Of a stretch of 64,000 nt of DNA, positions 12,931-24,040 are shown in pieces; position 1 is the stretch's first letter, and the number at the start of each line of letters is the position of its first letter. Source of the DNA: Tetradesmus obliquus (lineage: Eukaryota; Chlorophyta; Chlorophyceae; Sphaeropleales; Scenedesmaceae); the NCBI GenBank assembly GCA_030272155.1, contig CP126199.1:3026501-3090500 (forward strand). The letters run 5' to 3'. Both the position numbers and the translations under genes were made by a program. The notes beneath the pieces were generated by a model that was not told the origin of the DNA, searched no databases, and saw only the letters and a program-made list of their open reading frames with translations.

Positions 12931-13730
12931 CGGCATAGCTGCCTCAGGCATAGGCGCCTCCGCAGCAGGAGCCCCTGCACCAGCAGCACCAGCTTCCGCA
13001 GCAGGAGTGCCAGCGCCTGCTGTGCTGCCAGTCAGCACAGGAATGACCCGTCCGTCTGCACAGTTGAGGGCTGGCGGTGGCTGGAAGTTTGTGCAGCGCT
13101 GCGCGGCGCCGAGCAGCACTGGCACGAAGGGGCGCACCTTGGCCTCCTGCTCGGCTGTGGAGTTGCAGATGGCGTTGATGAGCACGGGGATGCAGTTGTT
13201 GTCGATGATCTGGAGCAGCAGCAGCAGGAGGAGGGGGAGCAGCAGCAGCAGTAGCAGCGGGTAGCGTGAGCAAGGAATGTGCAGCCGGTAAGCAGCGGAA
13301 CCAGAGCACACAGATGGATGTGCAGCGCTGCATCTAATGCTGTTGCAGTTGAATTCCAAATTGACAGACAAGGATCATGTGCAACCAGCAATCAGCATGC
13401 AAGGTTGGGTGACAAGCAAAACCTGTCGCTGGCTCTGTCCGTTACCCAGCCCAGATTTTTGTGCCATGTGATTTGTCTGACTGCCGAGGTACATCACACA
13501 TGCGTACACACCACCACCTACCTGCTTCATCTGCTCTGAGCAGGCAGTGGAGCAGCAGCCCTGCTTCACCTCCAGGCTGCCATCAAATGCACACGTAGCC
13601 AGGCCCTGCACCTGGGCGCTGCAGGGTGAGGGAGGGCCTGAGATGATGAGGGGCGAGAAGGTGGAGATGAGGGCACCCGTTGAGTACTCCTCCTTGGTGT
13701 ACTTGACCACGGGGATGGGGCAGTCTGAGG

Positions 13731-13762
<32 letters not shown>

Positions 13763-14366
13763 AGCAGAAGCAGCAGCAGAAGCAGCAGCAGCAGAGGAGG
13801 CGATGGCAGCGAAGATACAGCAATGTGTCAGCAGTAGGCAGCGTATAGGACAAAGCACTGCAGCAGGTGCTTTGAGTTGTGGCGGAGCTAAGGGGGCTGG
13901 CTATTGATGCAAATAGAATGTGGTGGAGAAGCTGCAGCTGTATGCGGTGTTGTCTGTTGATATGTCAGCGAGTGCAGCTGCCAGAGCACCGCAATTGCTG
14001 CTGCACAGCAGCAGACGTGCAACAAGCATCTACCAGCTGCTGCTGGCAGCTGCCCGCATGAACTGTAGTTCGCATGGCGCAGAGGCGCATCTTCTGGTTA
14101 GGGAAACTAAAAAGCCTCTCAGCTTACCTGCTTCATAGCAACGTGTTCTCAACTGCATGATCTATGTGCATCTTATCTCATGTGCAGCAGCAGCAGGTCT
14201 GCTGCTGCCGTGTGCTCAAATCCTCTCTGCCGAGGGCCAAAACAAGCACACACTCACCCCCAGTAACATTTGCGACTATGTAAGCAGGGTTGTATTGGCC
14301 TCTGCACTGTGGCGCAGCAAGGAAAAGCAGTGCTGCAACGAAACTGACGAACATCTTGGCGACCAT
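12862..14366 (-). CDS. Secreted ten-cysteine protein, paralogue 1 (unknown family)
   Basis: I do not recognise the family. Three exons on the minus strand (14366-14258, 13724-13522, 13209-12862) join in phase to about 219 residues. A signal peptide (MVAKMFVSFVAALLFLAA) is followed by a module with ten cysteines: D-C-P, P-C, T-C, G-C-C-S-T-A-C, N-C, I-C, R-C and N-C. A low-complexity Ala/Pro tail follows. The same cysteine order and the 8-residue C7-C8 spacing occur in the genes at 15291-18320 and 29862-31734. Compared with them, this copy has fused exons (109 nt and 203 nt here), as if introns had been lost. The stop at 12862 lies inside a strong donor context (GC-GTGAGG), so the real transcript may splice onward to a C-terminal exon in 12540-12800. 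One phase-consistent candidate there ends near 12540. A secreted or surface role is inferred; its ligand is unknown. Confidence 0.7.
13734..13795. repeat. CAG/AAG triplet-rich tract in an intron
   Basis: Runs of CAG with interspersed AGAAG units lie just outside the acceptor of exon 2 of ten-cysteine gene 1 (on the minus strand these are CTG/CTT and serve as a pyrimidine-rich tract). Confidence 0.6.
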
Positions 14367-15290
14367 GTTGCCGACAGTATCACAAATAAAAGCTGAGGCA
14401 AACCTAAAGACACAGTAATCCGCTCTCCTGGAGTCTCTCTCTTGTCTTTATCGGTGGCCGAGTGCCCTTGCTGGTCATCACCACCCTACCTTGGACAAAA
14501 CGGTACTCGTACGATGCGCGTGGCAGGCAGTTGGCGACAGGCTGCGTTTGCCGCCCACAGCACGTAAGCAATCGAGCTGTTCTGTAAGTCTTGGTTGAGT
14601 TTCAGCTTCGCAACGGGACTCCCTAAGCACGGCACTTCAACCTGGTCGATGCCGCAGCTGGCATGCAGTGCTGCAGTTGGATGCAATAACAGATGCAGGC
14701 AAAACTGCTGGGCCGGGGCCTGCTGCATAAGTACGTGTCAATGTGTAACACACGAATCCGGCGACAAACATACGCAGCTTGCTAGCTTTGACAAATCAAC
14801 GGCACAGCTGGCGCATCACAGGAAACACATGCCACCCTGACAACCCTCCACAGCCGTGCTGCGCCATGAACACATAATCTTGCACATTGCCATGCGAGCT
14901 ACAGCAACAAGTGCAACTCTTAGAACAGCAAAGGGCTCGTACGTCCCAAACCAAGCTTCAAATAGCCTATCACCAACCTGCCAATTGGATTGATTGCAAT
15001 CAAGGCGCGGCCGCAAATGCGCTAGCCCGTCCCCCCTGGTAACAACAGAGTGCGCTAGCCCGGCCTCTTTGGGTGCTGCCACGCACAACATCAGCACCTA
15101 GAAGCATGCTATGCCGTAACACAGCAGCAAGCTTGAAACGAGCAGCTCATGCACGCATTATTGCCCATGAATGCACACGCCCGCCACTCATGCTCACAGG
15201 CACCTGCACCCATCGCCTGCAGCTCAAACTGCGGCTCTGGCAAAGCCACAAACCACAAACTCTCTAAACCACAGACTCTTCCAACACCGC
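14367..15290. other. Spacer between ten-cysteine paralogues 1 and 2
   Basis: Lies upstream of paralogue 1 and downstream of paralogue 2, both on the minus strand, so it should contain the promoter of the first and the 3' end of the second. No further exon chain was supported. Confidence 0.5.
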
Positions 15291-18200
15291 CTAGCTCAAC
15301 ACCGCTGTCAACAGCAGCATTGCTGCTGCAGCTGCCCCAGCGCTCCAATGGCCGATAAGCAGGCTGGTGCTGCTGCTGGATGCAGCTGCCCGTGCTGCTG
15401 GTGCAGCAGGTGTTGGTGCTGCCCTGTCTTGGTCAACAGCTGCTGCAGCAGCAGCAGGTGGCGCCAAGCCCTCGGCTCCCGGCGGTGTGCGTGGCTCAGT
15501 GCTGTTTGCTGCGCTCGCTGTCTTGCTGCTGTTCATAGGTGTAGGTCCAGTGGTGTTGCCTGCAACCACGGATGTAACAGCAAGCATGGTATTGCGTGAT
15601 TTGGGAGCAGCTGATGTGAAAGCAGCACACCTCACGTGGGCCCTGAGACCGCGGATAACCAGGGCAGCAGCCAATCGTGGTTGTGTGCTAATGCTGTGAA
15701 TGGATACTGCGGATAACCAGGCAGTAGCTACTTGTACCTGTGTGACAATGCCTTCAGCGGAACCGTAACCAGGCAGCAGCTCTGAGCGTGAGTCAGCGTA
15801 GCTGTGTGCCAAAGCCTTGGAATGGCTACAATCAGCTGCTGCCTGGTTATTTGCGGTCTTAGGATCAAAAAAAAACTGAGCATGTGCTGGACAAGCTTGC
15901 GGTGGACACACAGGCAGTGCCGCAATGCAAGAATCAGCGCTGCACTCAGAAACTACACAATAATTGCACAGCACACTGCTCTGCTGTGCTTCATGCACAC
16001 CTTGCAACAGCGCAACATGCGGTGCTTGTGCCTACGTTTCCGCACATAGGTGTGTAACTGTGCATTTTACTGTATTAACTTGTCCTTTTACGTACACTAC
16101 AGCAGCAGATTCCACCGCAACTCACTTGTAACGATGGCCCTGCGGCTGCCGTTGCGGCGGGCCGCTGCCTCGTCAATCTCTTCAGGCGTTGCCAGCACGA
16201 CAGCTGAGGAAGCGGTCTCCACAGGCCTCGGCACGAGAGGCATGAAGGGATCAGGTGCTGCATAAGGAGCAGCCTCCTGAGCTGCCAGAGCAGCTGCAAG
16301 CTCATTCATACCAAAGCTGTTCCCCACAATGGCACTGCCGCTGCCCCTGCTGTTACTGCTGCCTGCGCTGGTGCCGCTGCCGCTGCTGCTGTTTCCTGCA
16401 GCGGCGCCTGTGCTGTTGCCTGCAGCGACCCCTGTGCTGTTTCCTGCAGCGACCCCTGTGCTGTTTCCTGCAGCAACCCCTGTGCCACTTTTAGCCTGCT
16501 GCTGCTGCAGCTGCTCCTGTGGTGGCGTTGCTGCAGTGATGTTGCTGCCGTTGCCAGCACCTGCGGTGACTGTTGAGGCATTGAGCAAGTCACCAGGCTG
16601 TGACAGCAGCTCGCAGGAGGGTTGCAAGCCCAGGCAGCGCTTGGCAGCACCAAACAGCACGTGGGAAATGGACTCGCGGATCTCTGTGCTGTTGCACATC
16701 ACCTGCATACATCACATGCCATGTTACGAGTAGTTCAGCATGCCAACATATGCACTTCAATCAGATTTGGTGCTGACATGCCATGTTACGAGTAGTTCAG
16801 CATGCCAACAGATGCACTTCAATCATGCCAACAGATGCACTTCAATCATGCCAACAGATGCACTTCAATCATGCCAACAGATGCACTTCAATCAGATTTG
16901 GTGCTGACATGTAAGGGAGTGCTGCAGTGCTCACCTGAGGACAAGCCCCACTATGCAATACATCCATTTGTTCTTATACATATTTCAAAACATGTGGTGA
17001 TATGCTGGCAATGCTGCAATATGCTGCCTGCTGCAGCTCACCTCGATGAACTCCCTGTAGCACTGCCACCCGCTGCTCACCAGCGCCTGGCATTCGGAAT
17101 ACACAGCATTCAGTGCAGGCAGCGCTTGATCCGTGCATCACAACCCAGGAGTGTTTACCTAGTGGTGGGGTGCTGGATGCTGTGCAGGGGACATGCAGAT
17201 CATGATGTTGCTGCTGCTGCATGCTGCTGCAGATCAGCCCGGCTTGCGGTTCACCTGGAACCTGCTTACACAACAATGGCACAGTTACGGCATGCACAAC
17301 ATGCATTGGCGTGCTGCAGCGGCCTCACCTGCTGCATCTTGCCAGCACAAGCTGTGGAGCAGCAGCCCTCCCTGACCTGCAGGGTGCCGTCTGCCGCGCA
17401 GTCGGTCAGGTTGGGCACTGCCCTGGCGCAGGGGCTGTCCCTGCTGCCCTGGCTGACCATTGGCGTCATCAGCCCAAACAGCTTGTCCACTGCACAAGAG
17501 GTTGTTTGCAATGCACGACACACAAAATAAGGTAGTAGTAAGCACGAAATGCATGTCAGCATCTGCGTGCGCCCTCACTTCAGGGAAGACGCAGCGCTGG
17601 ACCATATCTGGCGTGTCGCACTTCAGATCTCCGCAAGCAAACAGCATGCAACGTGTGCACATTGCGAGGCGTTGATCGGCTGACAGCCAAGCTGTTTCGG
17701 CTGGCGCACTCCCCCGCCAGTTTGACTTGCTGCATTGGGCATGATTCGCTGCGTGCTCTTGCTCTTGCTGGCTGTGCCTTGCTGCTGTCTGCTGTCATCC
17801 TGCAGGGCTGCTGCTGTCATCGCTGATGCCATGTGGAGCATGAACTGGTGCGACCACCGCTCGCATTGCAGCAAGCCGTAGTAACCCACCGCTAAATTCA
17901 TCCGGTGTGTAAAGGGTGGTGTTGACAGGGCAGTCTGCGGCAGCAAAGCACAGTCGTGTGTTCAGCAAAGTTCGCAGCCTGGCACAAATGTCAAGTGCAG
18001 CCACCAGCAAAGGATGTGCGATCGCAACGGGCGATGTAGCGCCAGCAGCATGGTCAAATGTCGTACCTTTGTTGACATCTTTAACAATTCTGGACGGATC
18101 CACCTCTCCTTGACCTTGGGTGGCAGCCTGTGCATGCAGCAGGCAACCGGGAGCTGTCAGTTGCTGCTACAGTGATGCTACTGCGGCCATGGCAGCCCTG

Positions 18201-18320
18201 CTCGCGGAATATGTGCACTAGTTTCGTGTCGATCGTGTACAGGGCAAAGCTGTATCATGGTTTGTCAGGATGTCAGCTCACCAGCAATGCAAACAAGCAT
18301 GCTAGCAGAAATGGCTGCAT
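15291..18320 (-). CDS. Secreted ten-cysteine protein with GPI-like tail, paralogue 2
   Basis: I do not recognise the family. Seven minus-strand exons join in phase to about 415 residues: 18320-18282, 18127-18067, 17934-17890, 17489-17329, 17086-17042, 16702-16126, 15610-15291. A short signal peptide (MQPFLLACLFALLAA) is followed by the ten-cysteine module: D-C-P, P-C, D-C, G-C-C-S-T-A-C, Q-C, M-C-N-S-T, K-R-C and S-C. Then comes a Gly/Ala/Asn/Ser/Thr linker with four 8-residue repeats (GVAAGNST type) that supply N-glycosylation sequons. The last exon has more Asn/Thr/Pro-rich linker and ends in a hydrophobic tail (AGAAAAAMLLLTAVLS) typical of a GPI-attachment signal. If the last intron is retained, the frame stops at 16097 after WNLLL and loses the tail. 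A glycosylated, membrane-tethered surface protein is inferred. The 61-nt and 45-nt exons match paralogue 3 exactly in size. Confidence 0.8.
16385..16490 (-). repeat. In-frame 24-bp repeat encoding GVAAGNST units
   Basis: About four copies of a 24-base unit inside exon 6 of ten-cysteine gene 2. Each copy adds one N-S-T or N-S-S sequon, so copy number would set the number of potential N-glycans. Confidence 0.8.
16739..16912. repeat. 23-bp tandem repeat inside an intron, nested in a larger duplication
   Basis: Four to five units of ATGCCAACAGATGCACTTCA plus 3 bases, flanked by two copies of a longer segment (AGATTTGGTGCTGACATG and its upstream partner). It lies in the intron between exons 5 and 6 of ten-cysteine gene 2. 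Confidence 0.85.
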
Positions 18321-18851
18321 AGCTTGATCCCTGTCCTACTGCGCGTCCTCCGTCCGCTGATGTCTGACCATCGCATGCCAAAAGTTGTTCGGCGACCCGC
18401 ATTGCCCCAGCCCATCCTGCAGCCGGCCCTGATGATACCGTTCGAGCGTCGACAGGTGGAGGACCCAACCGCCATCCAAGGATCCAGCTGGCTGTCCTAC
18501 TCACACATACTCTGACAGCTTTGGCACACGTCACTCCTGACACAAGTTTGGCACCTTTACTTTCACTAGTTTTTTGCATCAGCTGTCGCTAGGGTTTGGC
18601 TTCGAGGCTATCACAACGCAATGGAATTGCTCTGCGAAAGATAGAAAGAAATATGTGTTCCAACCATTTGCTTGGAGTTAGGGGGATGTAATGTTCGAGT
18701 TTCGCGACAATCCATACTGCTCAGCAATACTGCTTCAGATGCGATAGCCACAGCAATAAAGGCCACAACCCCCCAGTTACAGCAGTAGTATGTCCCATGC
18801 TTAGCCGTGGAGGCTAGCCCGTAGCTAGCATGCAAGTCCAACAGTAGCAGC
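18321..18851. promoter_or_regulatory. Divergent intergenic region (ten-cysteine gene 2 / SPATA17-like)
   Basis: About 530 bp separate two start codons facing away from each other, so both promoters must lie here or overlap. No TATA-like or other box can be assigned with confidence. Confidence 0.45.
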
Positions 18852-21800
18852 ATGGCGCTGGACAGGCTCAGTGCAGCAGCTGCCAGGGCAGTGGACGAGT
18901 ACTATGAGAGGTGCAGGTGTGCCAAGTTGAAACTGAAAGCCACTTAAATTTATATTAAGGGTACTGATGCTGGTCTAACTGCGGCACCATTCGTGCAGAG
19001 CTGCTGAGCAGCACAGGAAGGAGGAGGAGCATGCTGCAGTGGTGCTGCAGTCATGCTGGCGTGGTAAACTGCAAAGACACGAGCTTCAAAAGCTCAGGTG
19101 TGAGTCAATGTTTGCACTGTGCCCTGCAGCATTACCAGCAGCAGCATCAGCCTTGCTATCAATGCTATCGCTGCTGTCTTGGTTCTCTGGCACTGCACAC
19201 GACAGCGCTGCGCGCGATACATGACAGCACATACTGCTGAGCTGCCTTGCTGTGTTACTGCACTTTTTTGCTGTGTCAGTCATGTAGCCCTGACCATTCA
19301 GCGCTGCTGGAGGGGCTATCTAGGCAGGCAGAGATTTGCTGCTGCTCGGTCAGCCAGAAACACGCAGCTGCGAGAAGTAAGGCTAGAAATATGGAACTTA
19401 CAGCATGTAGTTGCTGCAGTCAGCCCAGCACTCAAGTGCACCAGAAACCAGGCTGCAGCAGCAGTGCAAGTGCAGCAGTACTGTGTGCGCAGGCTTGCTT
19501 TGTCGTAACAGCAGCACTCCATCAAGCATGCAGCAATGCACGCGTGACTTCTGGCATCTGCGCAGGGTGTACTGCAGTTCAGCATCCACAGGCGTGCTAT
19601 TCAACTGCATGCCACTGAGGTCCCGCCTTTCAGCTCATGCATGTGCTGCTGCTTTTGCTGCCGCTGCACCAGGCTTACTTCAATCACCAGGCTACAGTGA
19701 TACAGAATTGCTGGCGCGGCCACTTCAGCAGGAGCAGGGTGCATGACTTCTACAAGCGCAAGGCATACCTGGCGGCTGTAGCAGCGGCGAATGCGGCTGT
19801 GCGAGCTGGCATGGCAGCGGAGCTGCAGGAGGCGCTGCAGCACCAGCAGCAGCAGGCGCAGCAGGCAGCCAAGCAGCAGTTCGATGCGCAGGTGGGCATG
19901 CGCTGTTGCTGCTTTTGCTCTGGTGTGGCGGTGTTTTTGAAGCGGAGGGTGCATGTGCTCTGACTAAACTGCAGGATGCAGCGTTGGTTGTAGCGGCATG
20001 CAGCTGCCTCTTTCTAAGGCGCACAGGCATATTAGGCATCGCAACAGCAGACAAGCAGCTCACCCAGCTGGAGGAGCGTAGCCTTGCACAGTGCACGCAT
20101 GTGCTAGCCTGGAGCTGAGCACAGCCTGCCGCCGCAACATTAGCAGCAGCGCCGAGGCAGCCGTATGATGCTGCTCTGTGACTTGCTGGTGCTGCGTGGC
20201 CGCAGGTGTCGCGCCTGCACCACCTGGCCTCCACAGGCTGCAGGCCTGGCATATTTAGCAGCCAGGTAACAGCAGGCGGTGCAGTGCGGGTGCCTGCTGT
20301 GGTGGCTGGGCAGCCGCTGGAGCAGCACCTGAGGGCTGCTGCCAAGCAGCAGGTGAGGCAGCGCTGCTTGTCCTGCAAGCAGTGTCTGGCGGTTGTGGGC
20401 AGTCACAGTGCTGTCTGCAGTTGAATGCTACAAGAGCGTGCATGCATGCCAGCGGCAGCCACAGGAATGGACTACAGCAGTTGCCACATCAAGTTGACCA
20501 CAAGAGGAGGGCATGTTGCAATCCAGCAAATGGTGTAAGGGTGTTTTGCCTGCCACACAGCACCACGCCTGACGTCTGATGCACTTGTGTGGTGTTGCGA
20601 TTGCGCTCTGCAAGGCTGCCGGAACAGTGAAGCAGCAGCAGGAGGCGATGTGGCAGACCATACACAGCAGCGCGTCCGCCACAAGCAGCACAGCTGGCTT
20701 CAGCTTCCCTGCAGGTTCAGCGGCAGCCAGGGCAGCGTCAGCAGCAGCAGCAGCAGCAGCAGCGGGTCCAGCACTCAGCAGCAGCGGCGGCGCTGCAGCA
20801 GCAGGAGAGCACCTGCCTGCGCAGCTGCGGCCCCTCAGTGGCATGTCACTGCCGGCATCCACGCTGTACGCTCATAGCGCCGGCAGTGTGAACGGCGCGC
20901 TGCGGGGTGTGCCAGCTGCCGGCAAGCTGGCTGCTGCTATGATGGCGTCTGTGGACGACTGGTATGCTGCGCGTGCTGACGCCAACATGCCGGATGGTAG
21001 CTTCAACCCCAGCCTGACATTGCAGCAGAGCGCGGAGTATGAGGCGGTGCGGCAGGCGGCAGGGCTGGAGGGGCGCATTAGCAGGGGCCTGGTGGGTGCT
21101 GCGGCGATGTGCAGCTGTGAACATGGAGTTGCAGCTGTGTAGCAGCGGAGTTGCAGTAGGGCCATGATGTGACTGGTGCTTGTGAGGGCGTCGCATGTGT
21201 ATGCATGTCAATTGGGCCAAGCGTGCAGCGAGTATTGCACAGTCTGCAATGCTTGCGGCGTGTCTGTGCAGAAGAGTGCAAAGGTTAGCAGGGTATTGCA
21301 GCGGGGTTGCAGAAAAACATCCGCTGCTACACAGCTGTTACCATGATGGTGCACTGCAGTTGCCGCGGCATCAACAGCCTGTTCACCAGCATGTGTGCCC
21401 CGCCCCATTGGCAGGTGTCTGCAGCATCTCCCGCTAACGTTACTTATAGCAAGAATGATGCCAACATGACTGTGCTGTTGCCGCTGCTGTTGCCGCTGCT
21501 GTTGCCGCTGCTGTTGCCGCTGCTGTTGCCGCTGCTGTTGCAGATGTTGGTGTTGCACGATGGTCAGCCGTTCAACAACATCACCAAGCCTGCTCCAGGC
21601 ATGCAGCCATCAAGCCCTGGTGGCAGCACAATCACAGCGCCGGCCACAAACAGCAGTCAGGAAGCGGAGTCAAGCAGGTCACCTGTGCAGTACCACGGTG
21701 GTTCTTGGGGCAATAATGGGCAGCTGTCGCCTGGGCGTTTAGTTGGTGCGCAGCAGCAGCAGATGGCGCGCACAGCAGGCAGCCCCCAGCACATGCAGCA

Positions 21801-21873
21801 AGAGCAGAAGCACTGGCAGCACAACAAGCATGCAGGCACGTTTTTCAGCAAGCACTTGAAGCAAGCGTCTTGA
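18852..21873 (+). CDS. SPATA17: SPATA17-like IQ-motif ciliary protein
   Basis: Seven exons join in phase: 18852-18910, 18999-19097, 19280-19376, 19673-19891, 20206-20352, 20615-21091, 21415-21873 (about 518 residues). Three IQ calmodulin-binding motifs stand out: VVLQSCWRGKLQRHELQKLR, TIQRCWRGYLGRQRF and VIQNCWRGHFSRSRVHDFYKR. The third is followed by KAYLAAVAAANAAVRAG, which parallels the Y-L-K-V-V-x-x-x-N-x-A-I-R region of vertebrate SPATA17, and a later LHHLASTGCRPGIF matches its L-L-S-T-x-x-x-P-G-I stretch. The spacing between IQ2 and IQ3 equals that of the vertebrate protein when 19377-19672 is treated as one intron. The C-terminal half is Ala/Ser/Gln-rich and weakly conserved. SPATA17 is known as an axonemal, calmodulin-binding protein, so a ciliary role is inferred. 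The last exon encodes an odd (LLPL)n stretch that could instead be intronic. Confidence 0.84.
21474..21542 (+). repeat. 12-bp tandem repeat (CTGTTGCCGCTG)n
   Basis: About five perfect units inside the last exon of the SPATA17-like gene. If translated they give LLPL repeats. Because the run ends in TTGTTGCAG it could alternatively be the 3' tract of an intron with acceptor at about 21542. Confidence 0.85.
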
Positions 21874-22405
21874 AACTGGTAGCCACTGCTGGGTCAAGGG
21901 TGTGGTGAACTTGGGCGACTTCGCACTGCGAACTAGGAGTGTAACTAGTTACTAGGTACTAGGCAGGAGGATTGTTGGGTCCTAAGGCATCGCTGTCGGG
22001 CGTACTGAGGATTCGCTTTGAGGTTCGGATAATAATATTACAGCGAAAGTTAGCGGCGAAGAAGTTTTAACAAAATGTAGGTGCTTGTGCGAACATGTGG
22101 CGGGCCATGCCCGCCCGTCGAGATATGCACTGCAGAGCGCGTGAGAGCGGGCCTGAAACATGGGACTTTCAACAGCAAAACGTGTTTGTTACATTTCTGC
22201 GAGCAGAGCAGTACGTGAAGGCTGTCTCTAACAGTATATTCCCGCACCACAAGTCCTCCAACCTGCAGCCTTCGTAGTGCAGACACCACGCAGGCTTTAA
22301 GGCACTGACGTCTTTCACACCATGCATACCAAAGCCTTTTCGCCGGCCGATCTCTCCTGAAAGCCATCGTCAAGGAACCGGAACCCACCTACAGACGCAG
22401 CTGAA
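21874..22405. other. Intergenic, no supported gene
   Basis: Between the SPATA17-like stop and the phosphate transporter start, both on the plus strand. It should contain the transporter promoter. No PHR1/PSR1-type site is claimed, because I cannot distinguish one from background. Confidence 0.5.
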
Positions 22406-24003
22406 ATGGCGTGGACGGTGAGCACTTGATTTCTGGGGCACTATCTTACCAGCGAAGCCTTAAAGAGTTGAAGCGCAGTCCATCGAATCCTCGCGAGCGA
22501 TGCTGTGTCATGTGGCAGCGCCGACACCTGGCAGACACTGCAACATCGGTCTGCGGAGTTGTGTTAACACTGCTCCCCGTTTCCTGCTGCAGGAGTACAC
22601 ATGGATGATCGTGATCGTGAGTATATGCGGCAGTGTGGCGGCTGCAGCTGGTGAATCCGATGGCTGCCGTCTTGTCGTGGCTCACGTGCATTTGCTTTCT
22701 ACGAGTACTTGTTACGCGCCCCTGCCCACTATGACTTGTATCACTTGCTAAACTGTCAAACAACTTTGTTCTTGTTTGCAGCACGGCATTGTTGCCTGGC
22801 TGGACGCATATGGCATTGGTGAGCATCTGAGCAGTGGCCAGTGATCACAGGCTGTAGCCAGGGAAAGCAGTAGTGGTTTTATGATGTATTCAAGATGATA
22901 ATTACCTGTTTTGTAAGGAAAGCAGCAGCGGTTGCATGCCTGCACGCTGACAGCTGGTGCAGATCCACAGAATATTGTAGCCGTTTCTTGCAGCCAAATG
23001 CTGACACCAACCTGCCGCTGCGTGTGTGCTTTGCAGGTGCCAATGATGTTGCCAACTCCTTTGGTGAGTTGGAAACCTTCTCTGCCAGCTCCTGCAGCTT
23101 TCTTGCTTTACTGTACTTCACAGTGACTTCGTGCAGTGCGGCTCAGCACTGCACGAAGTCACTGTGAAGTACAGTAAAGCAAGAAAGCTGCAGGAGCTGG
23201 CAGAGAAGGTTTCCAACTCACCAGCGCCGCACTGCAAGCACCACTTTCTCAGTATGCTGTAGCTATGATTGAGTGGCGGCAGCTCTGCAGCCAACAGAGC
23301 CAACGTATGCAAGGGTATGCAATAGGGTGGACTTTTGAGAGCTGCTGCTTGCTGTGTGCTGGTTACTGAAAGTCTTCCTTGTCGTCTATCCCTGCAGGTA
23401 CCAGTGTGGGCAGCAAGACCCTCAAGCTGTGGTCAGCTGTTGTCATTGCAGGAATCTTCGAATTCCTGGTGAGCTCATCTGCAGCGCAGTGATTGTTTTC
23501 ACACATTGCATTCCTTGTGCACAGCTTCTGCTGCCTCGGCTCGTCATCAACCAAGGAGCATGTACAGAGCAGCAGCGCTACAGGTTCCTTGGATCAGAAC
23601 ATTCAGAGCTCCGTCAGCACTGGCACCCCTGTTTGCTCTTTTTGCCTTGTCCCTCACTCACCAGCACCCCACTTGCTGCGCATTCCTGCAGGGTGCCATG
23701 ACCCTGGGCGGCCAGGTGACCAGGACCATTGCCGGTGGCATTGCCAGGCCTCAGACCTTTGCCAAGTTCCCGGCCCTGTTCATGTTCGGCATGCTTACAG
23801 CAGAGACCGCCGCCATGATCTGTGAGTGCTGCTGCTGCTTGGCTGCATCCATCTTACCTCACAGCACTGTCTGCTCCGAGTTACCGCCAGTGATGCATGC
23901 AAGTGGTTCTGTCGCCAACGCGCACTGCCGAACACTGTTCCTCCTGCTCTGAGCATCCTTTAAACATGCCCTATGTTCTGCAGCTGTGCACACAGTGGGC
24001 TAA

Positions 24004-24040
<37 letters not shown>

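Noticed and set aside
15291-16007. Continuous 238-codon minus-strand frame read as a stand-alone gene
   Set aside because: Only its last 106 codons look coding, and these join in phase to exon 6 of ten-cysteine gene 2; the upstream part is intron.
19377-19672. Possible extra exons in the SPATA17-like gene (AAAAVQVQQYCVRRLA; FSIHRRAIQLHATE)
   Set aside because: Leaving them out restores exactly the IQ2-IQ3 spacing of vertebrate SPATA17, and the first of them breaks the phase.
23062-23223. Palindrome considered as a transcription terminator
   Set aside because: It lies inside a gene at a splice donor, is far longer than a terminator stem, and the organism is a eukaryote.
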